Source: Rubripirellula amarantea
GTDB lineage: Bacteria; Planctomycetota; Planctomycetia; Pirellulales; Pirellulaceae
Reading direction: 5' to 3'
DNA length: 64,000 nucleotides
Assembly: GCF_007859865.1 (NCBI RefSeq)
Contig: NZ_SJPI01000002.1
Location: 248,001 to 312,000 of the forward strand
Shown: positions 25,439 to 33,300 of the stretch, piece by piece
How the letters are laid out: each line of letters starts with the position of its first letter
How positions within the stretch are numbered: position 1 is the stretch's first letter
Notes under the pieces: generated by a model
The model's input: the letters and a program-made list of their open reading frames with translations, nothing else
Told to the model about the DNA's origin: nothing
The model's database searches: none
Made by a program: the position numbers and the translations under genes

Positions 25439-26890
25439 TTAGCTCAAAAAACCAACCGGGCGATCGTTTCCGGTGCTCACGAATTCACGGGCGTTGGGCA
25501 GGATCAATTCCAGTTGCGAGTCATTGGGCACTCCGAACCACATCGCTAACTCGGACGCCATTTCGTCGACCGACGTCGTTGGTAACAACCGCCCGCGTCC
25601 GACATCCAGGTCGGGACTGTTGAGCAAGTTGACGGGGTAATCACCCAGAATCCGATTGCCCACGACAGCTTCGCTAACGACAAGCTGGTTGCCGCCCCAG
25701 CCGTGATCGGTGCCGCGTCCGTTGCTCGAAAGTGTGCGTCCGAAATCGCTGGCCGTGAATGTCACCACCTCGCTGCCTTTTCCTAGCGACTGGACCGCGG
25801 CAAAGAAGTCAGCAATGGCCTTCGACACCATGCCAAGGTTCAGCCCCTGTGCTGCAATCAACTCTTGGTGGTTATCAAAGCCGCCGACGCCAATGAAGAA
25901 CGTTTGACGACCGTGGCCCAGGGTTTGCTGCGCGGCGATGGTACGGGCGACGATCTTAAGTTTCTGCTGCAACGATGACGCTCGCTCAGTCGGAAAATAG
26001 GCTTCTAAATCTGGAGTCGCGGCGATCGCCGAATTGAACTGACTTGCCAACGTCAGGGCTTCGCTTGCATTGTTAGAGAACAGTTGCTTAAACCGATTGG
26101 CGTGGCTGCGCGTGAGCATGTCGTCGGTCGCCCCAGTCATGATCGCGTTCAGTGGGTCCGACAAGTCGCCGTACGCCAGCACTTCGGTCGATCCATCGGG
26201 GCTGATGACGTACGGCACAAGATCGCGACCCGTCTGCATCAGGTTGGTGCGATCGAGAGAAATGTTCATCGAGAAGTTTGACGGTGCGGCCATCGACGAC
26301 GTCCAATCCGCCATGCGACCCATCCAACCGCTCACTTGCAAACGCGATTGAGGTATCGAGGACATCCAATGTCGCTGCAAGTCCAAATGGCTGAACAATC
26401 CAAGCGGAAGACTTACATCCGCATTAAAATCGGCGATCGTGGTCGGTCGAACGAGACTACCGACGTTGCTGATGAAAGCCGCGTTGCCGTCGTTGTAGAT
26501 GGATTGAATCTCAGGCATTTCTGGATGCACGCCGAAACTGCGACTGCTCGACGCGTCGACAATCGGGTGCAACAACGACTCAGGCAACGCCACGCCGAGA
26601 CTGGGTGAATCATACAGTCCGCCACGTACGGTGACGTAGTTCTCGTACTCACCGGGCGTTAACGGAGTCAGCATGTTGAACGAATCGTTTCCGCCGTATA
26701 GAAACAAACACACTAGTGCTTTGTAATCGCTGGGATTCTGCTGCGCCGCCGCAACGCCGCACTCACCGAGGCTAAGCATCGTCGACATCAGCGACGCGTT
26801 GGTCATCAATCCGCAACCACCCAATCGCTTCAGAAATTGTCGTCTTGAAGCGCCGGGTAGGTTTTCAAAGTTGGTGTTGGGGATATTCAT
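25439..26890 (-). CDS. DUF1501 protein with Tat signal
   Basis: From ATG 26890 the protein is 483 aa. The N-terminus has a twin-arginine motif (SRRQFLKRLGGCG) followed by a hydrophobic stretch, so export in folded form is expected. DUF1501 hallmarks are ALVCLFLYGGNDSFNM, FGVHPEMPEI, GVGGFDNHQEL, FTASDFGRTLSSNGRGTDHG and WGGNQLVV. The family belongs to the alkaline phosphatase/sulfatase-like superfold, but its reaction is not established. It lies 14 bases downstream of the DUF1800 gene, the usual partner, so the two form an operon. The two flanking genes are large surface proteins. Confidence 0.88.
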   Translation of the reverse strand: MNIPNTNFENLPGASRRQFLKRLGGCGLMTNASLMSTMLSLGECGVAAAQQNPSDYKALVCLFLYGGNDSFNMLTPLTPGEYENYVTVRGGLYDSPSLGVALPESLLHPIVDASSSRSFGVHPEMPEIQSIYNDGNAAFISNVGSLVRPTTIADFNADVSLPLGLFSHLDLQRHWMSSIPQSRLQVSGWMGRMADWTSSMAAPSNFSMNISLDRTNLMQTGRDLVPYVISPDGSTEVLAYGDLSDPLNAIMTGATDDMLTRSHANRFKQLFSNNASEALTLASQFNSAIAATPDLEAYFPTERASSLQQKLKIVARTIAAQQTLGHGRQTFFIGVGGFDNHQELIAAQGLNLGMVSKAIADFFAAVQSLGKGSEVVTFTASDFGRTLSSNGRGTDHGWGGNQLVVSEAVVGNRILGDYPVNLLNSPDLDVGRGRLLPTTSVDEMASELAMWFGVPNDSQLELILPNAREFVSTGNDRPVGFLS

Positions 26891-26904
26891 GGTGTAAGTC
26901 TTTC

Positions 26905-28746
26905 TTAGAACTCGACCGCGGCATCGACGCTGGTTAGGACGCAAATCAGGGCACCCTGCACTCGCTTCTTTGGCCATTCGTTGGTGGGGAAGCCATTGGC
27001 ATCGATCTTGGGAATGTTAGATTCAATGGTCTGTTTCCAATGACGTTTCACAGCCGTCGGCGTGCTGCCGCTGCAATACACCAAGTCAAATTGGTCAATC
27101 AACTTTTCAAGACCGTTTTCTTCCTGAACCAGCAAGCGTTCGTCATCCCAATCGAACTCCAGCGTGCATTGCATTTGGAACGAAAACGTGATGATAGTGG
27201 GCAAGTCTTCAAAGTATGCCTGTCCCGCTTTGACCTGTTCCAGAATAACGTTGGTCCAGCTCGCGTAGGCATCGTGAGTGTTGATGCTGAACTCGGGTGC
27301 CGCCACGAACGGAGTCGCAATCCGCACCCGAATATCGCTAAGCAACGGACCACCGGCGGGCTGGAAATCGGGATCGTAGAAACCAAACACGCTGGGGATC
27401 TGATACGCCGTCTGATTCAGGTTCGCACCCTGCGATGGAATCATTATCCGCCCGGTCGCGTAGTCACTGGTCGGCTGCATCGAACGTAAGAAACCGGCGT
27501 AACGAACTACCGGTTCACGCAGCCGACTGTAGGCAACTTCTCGCGGCAAAACCGCAATGCGAAGAGGGTTGGTACGACGGCGGGGTGAGAGTCCTTGGAA
27601 GGCTTGCGCATCGAGCAAAATCGCCTTCACAACCGCTTTCATATCGCCGCGAACGCCTTGCCCGTTATCGTTGAACTTTCGCACCACTCGCACCAAGTAG
27701 GCTCGCGAAGGATTGCTGCGCGTTAATCGTTGAATCAACTTGTAGCAGATAAACGGACCGACGTTGGGGTGGTTGAACAGATAATCAAGCACCTCCGAGA
27801 TCTCGGCGTCGCCATCGGAACCGTCAATCGCAAGATCGTCAAAGGGTTGCTTCAGCCCAAACTCGTGACGCGGGTTGTGCATCACCATCGGAACGTTCGG
27901 ATCGTTTCCCGACGACCACGCGTTGCCACCCTCGGGCGCCTGATACGTCAAGCCGGTGAAGACCTTCGCTAATTCTTTGATCGTGTGGTTGTCGTAAGTC
28001 GGAATCGCGTTGCCGTTTGCGTCCACTATTTGGCGTCCATCGGGTCGCAATTGATACAGCCCTATCGTGAACAATTGCATCAACTCGCGAGCATAGTTTT
28101 CATCAGGGAAATTGGTTGCGCTCGTTTTCTTGTTTCGCAGGTACGACAGGTATTCCCCCATCACCGGGTGATAGGTGACTTCTTGCAATAGATCGCGGTA
28201 GTTGCCGTCGGCCAACCGAATGAGAACGTCGTAATAGGACGCTGGCGAAAACCACCTTGGTCGACCGCTGATGTTCCCGGGCCGGATGCTACCAAACCCG
28301 TATTCGCTGGTCGTCAAGATTTGGATGAGCGCCCAGGCGACTCGTTGACGAAGTTGGTCTTCGCCCGCGACCGCCGAATGCCACCAAGCGTAGTGGCGAT
28401 AGCGGTTCAGCGCCGCCGTTCGTTCGACGCCCGTGTACCCGTCATCAGCCAGCATTGCCTCGACCAACGGAACCTGCTCGGTTGCGGGCAATGCCCATTG
28501 TGCGTCAATCCAATCACTGCACGCTTGTCGGACCCCAACCGACGCCATCTGGTCGGCAAGCTCGTCGATCTCGTCAATCGTTGGGCCAAAGGTCGCGTGG
28601 TGCAAAAACTGCGACGCGCGAATTTGCCGTCGCAGTTGCAGTGATTCCGCGCTCGTGTCAACGTAAAAGTCTCCTGCTTCAGAGACCCCGATACTGAACA
28701 GGGTGCAAAAGCTGACCAGAATTACGTGATGGGTCAATCGAAACAT
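26905..28746 (-). CDS. DUF1800 protein
   Basis: From ATG 28746 the protein is 613 aa with a signal peptide (MFRLTHHVILVSFCTLFSIG, cleavage near SEA-GD). DUF1800 hallmarks are ASQFLHHATFGPT, RHYAWWHSAV, LRQRVAWALIQILTTSEYG, NFPDENYARELMQLFTIGLY, FTGLTYQAPEG and MHNPRHEFG. The family nearly always sits next to DUF1501 and is exported; no reaction is known. The downstream DUF1501 begins 14 bases after this stop. The open frame upstream to 28917 was rejected because it would place 57 charged residues before the signal peptide. Confidence 0.88.
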   Translation of the reverse strand: MFRLTHHVILVSFCTLFSIGVSEAGDFYVDTSAESLQLRRQIRASQFLHHATFGPTIDEIDELADQMASVGVRQACSDWIDAQWALPATEQVPLVEAMLADDGYTGVERTAALNRYRHYAWWHSAVAGEDQLRQRVAWALIQILTTSEYGFGSIRPGNISGRPRWFSPASYYDVLIRLADGNYRDLLQEVTYHPVMGEYLSYLRNKKTSATNFPDENYARELMQLFTIGLYQLRPDGRQIVDANGNAIPTYDNHTIKELAKVFTGLTYQAPEGGNAWSSGNDPNVPMVMHNPRHEFGLKQPFDDLAIDGSDGDAEISEVLDYLFNHPNVGPFICYKLIQRLTRSNPSRAYLVRVVRKFNDNGQGVRGDMKAVVKAILLDAQAFQGLSPRRRTNPLRIAVLPREVAYSRLREPVVRYAGFLRSMQPTSDYATGRIMIPSQGANLNQTAYQIPSVFGFYDPDFQPAGGPLLSDIRVRIATPFVAAPEFSINTHDAYASWTNVILEQVKAGQAYFEDLPTIITFSFQMQCTLEFDWDDERLLVQEENGLEKLIDQFDLVYCSGSTPTAVKRHWKQTIESNIPKIDANGFPTNEWPKKRVQGALICVLTSVDAAVEF

Positions 28747-28910
28747 GGCAAAACGTAGGAGGCGGGAAGTCCACAAGAAGGGGGGTACCCCTCCAGTTGT
28801 AGATGCCACACCCGACTTGGTCAAGGAATTGGCCTGTGATGGGTCAATTCTTTTAGCATGGGAGCCGCTTCGATTGGCGTCGACCCGGTGGCCTTGGTCG
28901 CGCTGGTGCC

Positions 28911-28938
28911 GGAGCAATGGAAACGGAGCAATGGAAAC
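28911..28938. repeat. Two perfect 14-bp direct repeats
   Basis: ggagcaatggaaac at 28911-28924 is repeated at 28925-28938. The core ggaaacgga recurs in the array upstream of cysC. Confidence 0.85.
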
Positions 28939-29187
28939 GGAACATGGTCAACGAAATCTGTTTGCCGACACGCTGGGCCAACGACCGACCGTGGGAATCG
29001 GTCGAGAAGGCAGCCGCGTTGATGAAGGTTCCGGCAAAGAAATGGGTCGCGCCAATGCCAGTCGACGGCACGGCTTGCACGGCCGGGTTGGACCAGTTGT
29101 TGGATCGGCACGTGAGCGAATCGAATCAAACGGCGGTGCTGGCCAGCGACCCGAAATTGGCGTTCGCTAGTCGACTAACCGAATCGG

Positions 29188-29218
29188 TCGTCGCCTTTCG
29201 GTCCGCGAAAGGCGACGA
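29188..29218. terminator. 13-bp perfect hairpin, possible terminator
   Basis: Arms tcgtcgcctttcg (29188-29200) and cgaaaggcgacga (29206-29218) have a 5-base loop. It lies 20 bases beyond the 3' end of the GH16-like pseudogene on the minus strand. No long T-run follows, so termination is uncertain. Confidence 0.5.
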
Positions 29219-29237
29219 TTAAAGGAGCCGATGTGCC

Positions 29238-29927
29238 CTACTTCGCTGGCAGAGGCGAGTGCTTGAAGCTGTGGATGACCAACTCTTGTGGCTTGCCGTC
29301 GGTGGGGCCGGTTTGGGAAGGTTGTTCGTCTTTGTTTCCGAACAACCAAAAGTTGATCATCGGACGCTCAGTTAACGGTTGCGGGATGACGGGGCCGGAG
29401 TAGACGTGGCGGATGTTCTTGCGTTTGCTCTGACCAGGACCGCTGTCGGTCAGTGGCCTGACGATCGTGTTGGATAGGTAACCGTCGAAACTCTCCCAGA
29501 CAATCTTATCGTGCGACCACGTGAAGCGATGCGTGGTCTTGTTGGAGCTCGGCTTGCTCGGCGACGCTTTGCGGCGAGATGTAAGTGAATAACCCGACAA
29601 CCACGTTGGATGGCAGACCGTCGTACCGCGACGCGACTTCCCACTGGTACGTGCCATAACCAAGCGACTGGGTGAGCGAGACTTCACTGGCACTCCATCG
29701 TCCGTCGTCCCGCTGCGTGATCTTCAAGTGCAAGTTGACGTCGTCGTCAACGAAAACGTTTTCCTTATCGTCGAAAAAATATTCGGCCCTGGCCCCCGAG
29801 TGCGATCGCCACTCGAACTGATTCGCCATTCATGACCCGACCACTCAATCATTTCTTGGCCGCTGACTGTCGACGAAATCGAGCAGAGACACAACAGTGC
29901 AGCACGAAGGTCTCCATTACGAATCAT
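29238..29927 (-). pseudogene. GH16-like (ConA-fold) exported protein, frameshifted remnant
   Basis: Three pieces in two frames add up to a damaged gene. The first, from ATG 29927, has a signal-like start and EMIEWSGHEWRISSSGDRTR then GPGPNIFS. Near 29778 one missing base would rejoin it to DDKENVFVDDDVNLHLKI, WSASEV, SLGYGTYQW and NVVVGLFTY in another frame. Near 29540 the frame changes again to TTHRFTWSHDKIVWESFDGY, and the segment that should follow LFTY (with the EIDIEF-type block) is missing. The end carries INFWLFGNKDEQPSQ and ELVIHSFKHSP. The order matches GH16/laminarinase-like ConA proteins. Two frame changes plus an internal deletion rule out function. Confidence 0.72.
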
Positions 29928-29963
29928 CTGTTTGAGTACCTTGTTGGCTGTACTTCACTTGAA

Positions 29964-30368
29964 TCAATAACGATAGATCTTCAACGCCTTCAAATCGCGG
30001 ACGATCAGGCCGCCGTCGAATACGCCCCAATAGGCCCATGCGTCGTCGGCGACTTGCAGGCGTTCGAGAATTTCCAGACTCTCGCGTTTCTGACCGACCG
30101 ACAATCATTCACCGCCAGCGTCCAAGACAAGCAGGACGTCGTCGTTTCGCACCAGACTTTGATACTTGCCCATCGGCTGCCCCGTCCAAAGGATTTCGCC
30201 GGTTGCAATGTCAATCGCCGTCAATCGCTCGTTCTTGGTATGCAAGTAAATCGTATTTTGATCAACCACCGGCGACGACATGACAATGTAATACGATGTT
30301 GAAGGTGGCGAGTGAAGATAACCGCATTCGTCTAGGGCACTACCACTGATCCCTCTGCAGGCGATTCA
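29964..30368 (-). pseudogene. PQQ-like beta-propeller protein, C-terminal remnant
   Basis: One minus-strand frame reads GYLHSPPSTSYYIVMSSPVV, NTIYLHTKNERLTAIDIATG and EILWTGQPMGKYQSLVRNDD, then VLLVLDAGGE and an in-frame TGA at 30105-30107. It continues as LSVGQKRESLEILERLQVAD, AWAYWGVFDGGLIVRDLKAL and ends KIYRY. This is the pattern of the last blades of a PQQ-like propeller. The upstream part of the gene is absent, so the stop is best read as decay, not recoding. It sits between the GH16-like remnant and the surface xylanase. Confidence 0.6.
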
Positions 30369-30397
30369 CCAAGTGAATTCCTGGCTTACGAATCTGT

Positions 30398-33300
30398 TCA
30401 TCCATTAGCGATGCCATCAAAGCTCGCAGCGAGTGGATGGCTCAAGCGATCGTTGGCGATGTTGTTGAGGATACCTTCGAGTTCATCGTCGCTTGGATCA
30501 GCAAACCCGACAGCAAGCACGTGATCACGCGTTAACGTTGGCGAGGATAGTGGCTCGACCAACACTCGACGGCTATCTAGTTGCACCACAGGCTCTGCCG
30601 ACTCAGATGAGATGCTCATTGGCTCCGTTATGCTTTGAGTCAGTAATAACTCCAGCGACGCGGAGCCAACCGTGACCGACACAGTCGCAATATCCGTTTG
30701 CAGGTCAAACGCGTAGGCGCCGCCAGTGTTGTTGTTCGGGCGATTGTCCAACCACGATCCAATGATCGCAACTTCGCCGTCCGTCGCTACCGCGATTCCG
30801 TATTCGTCGGCGGTAGTGACTTTGTCATTGATCAGGACTCGGGACTGAGACCATGAACCGGCAACGTTCTCGAACACGTAAGCACGGCCCGACGCATTGC
30901 CGCCACCATCGGCAAGCGGTGAACCGGCGATGATTCGATCGCCATCAATGGAGACCGAAAGGCCCAGACGGTCACCTGCGACACCGTCATTTGCCAATAG
31001 CTTTGTCACTTGGCCCCAGTTATCAGAGCCGCCCTCGGATGCATTGAACAGATAGACCGAACCGAGCTGATTCATGCCCGCCTCGTCATCCAAAGGCGCT
31101 GCGACGGCCAAGTTGTTTCCTTCGATCGAGACGCTAAAGCCGAATTGATCAGCCGCTGATCCATCCGAGGCTTCCACAACTGCCACCTCACCCCAGTTGT
31201 CGACGCCGCCTGAGTTCCTTGCGAAGACGTAGGCCGCACCGCTATCGTTGCCAACGCCGTCGTACCGGAACGCACCCACCGCAACATAGTTTTCATCAAT
31301 CGATACCGACTGGCCGAAACGATCGCCCGCACCCTGGGTGCTGCCGGTAAGCTTCTTGACTTGTCCCCAAGTGTCGACGCCACCCTGATCCCGCTCGAAA
31401 ACGTAGGCCGCGCCCGAGGATACACCCACGGGGTCAGCAACACTGGCACCCACGACGATCGTGTCGCCAGAAATGTCCACCGAACGACCGAACAAATCAC
31501 GTTTGACGGTGTCACTGCCGATCAGCTTGGTCACACGTCCCCAGTTGTCGGGGCCACCTTCGTTGCGATCAAAGATGTAAACCGCCCCGGCTTGGAATCC
31601 GTTTTCACGATCTTTCTGGGCGCTTACGGCGACTGTGTCACCGTCGATGGCGACGCTGTAACCGAACTGGCCGTCAGTACCGTTGGGCGCGCCGTCACCA
31701 GTCAGTTGAGCGACTTGCGTCCAACTCGTATTGCCGGTGCGTTGGTAGACAAACGCTGATCCGGCGCTATTGAGTCCTGCTGGATCATCAAGGAAGGATC
31801 CCACCACGGCAAAGTCGCCCGAGACAGCGACGGAGTTTCCAAAACGGTCACCACCACTGACTGCACTATTGACGAGCTCAACATCTTGCAACGCGATGGT
31901 GTATTGAAAACTGTCGGAACCCGAAAAGCCTACGTTCGGAGTGTACGTGATCACACCGCCCGGTCCGATCGAGGTCGTTCCATGGGTTCCATCCACCGCA
32001 GACACGACTTTCGTCTCGCCCGCTGGCAAGTCATTCAGCAAGACGCTGATGTCGACGGGGGTGTCCTGATTCGTCACCACGGAATCGTCAATCGCGTCGA
32101 CCAATTGTGTGGGAACGGTAACGGTCGCGGATGCGGTATCGCTTGAGTCGACGACCAACGAAGTCGTGAACGTGTTGCCGCCGTATTCCACAACGACTTC
32201 GTAGTCGCCTCGGAAGACGTCCGTGCTGAAGGCACCACTGCTTGAGGTTCCGCGTACGTCCGACCACCATCGACCGAACACGAGGTCTTCATAGGCTTGC
32301 CCATTTGGCTTGATGCTAAAATCGGATCGGTAGAGTGCTGAGTTCGGCAGCCAGTGGGAGTCTTCCCAAAAACCCCATTGCAGAATTTCGCTGACTTCGT
32401 TTTGGCTAAAGGCCATGGTGAAGTAATCACGCAAATAGTCTGCTTGCAACTGTTCGTCTTCCGTATTCACGTCGAACTCAGTAATCACGATTGGCGTGTT
32501 GAACTGCGTATAGTACGAATTCACCAATTGTTCTAAGACGACGATGTCGGTCAAATTGCCCGCGCCGTAATGATTTTGCACTCCGATAACATCCAGCAAT
32601 CCGGCGTTGGAAAGGGTGGTGAGCCAGTTGTCAAAGTTAACTCGGTGTGCCGTGTCGGAACCGTTGCTAGTGAAGATGTGGTAGTCGTTAAGCACAAGCT
32701 TAATTGTCGGATCGTAATCACGAACCTGTTGGAACCAATCGACAACGATGGAGTCGCCGAGAATGTCCATCACGTCATGGTTGGTGTACGGTTCATTGAC
32801 GACATCCCATTCGGGGACTTGGCCATTGAACGTTGTCAACAGATCAGCGAGGTGATTTTCTATCGTGGTCTCAAGCCAGGCGGCTGCTGAAACTGAGCCA
32901 TCGGTAATGACCCGAGTGTCGTATTCATTCCAAATGCTACTCGGCATGTTCCCGCGACTAGGCCAAATCATGTTGTGACCACGTACATAAAGGTCGTTGG
33001 AATTGGCAAAGTTAACGGCGTCGATGGCGCGTTGGGGATCATTGAGATACTGAGGCCACTTGAGAGAGTTCTCCATCACAACCGTGTTGAACAAGCGATT
33101 GATCTCACTCTGGTACTTCAGCGCCTGAGTATTGCCGTTCGGATCAAGCTTGCCGTTGAACGCGTTGATTGCGGATCCAAACAGAAATTCGTGTTCTTTC
33201 TGGCGAAGGTGAATGACTGCTCCATCGAGCGGATTTCCGGATCCATCGACAACCTGGACCGTAGCCAAACTCATCCGGTCGGTTTCAATTCGACTGTCGG

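Larger units (their letters stand above)
28747..29237. other. Intergenic region with short repeat and hairpin
   Basis: About 490 bases upstream of the DUF1800 gene. It has a perfect two-copy 14-bp repeat (28911-28938) and a 13-bp perfect hairpin (29188-29218). A plus-strand frame at 28917-29222 (101 aa) has no recognisable domain or start signal and runs through the repeat and the hairpin, so I do not call it a gene. Confidence 0.5.

Noticed and set aside
28917-29222. 101-aa plus-strand frame upstream of the DUF1800 gene
   Set aside because: It begins within a 14-bp direct repeat and ends in a 13-bp hairpin, with no ribosome-binding site or recognisable family. A remnant cannot be excluded.
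29238-29927. Programmed frameshifting in the GH16-like gene
   Set aside because: There are two frame changes and a missing middle segment, and no slippery heptamer with a downstream structure was seen. Decay is simpler.
29964-30368. Selenocysteine or recoded TGA at 30105-30107
   Set aside because: The gene lacks its 5' part, the TGA lies in a non-catalytic propeller strand, and no SECIS-like hairpin directly follows.
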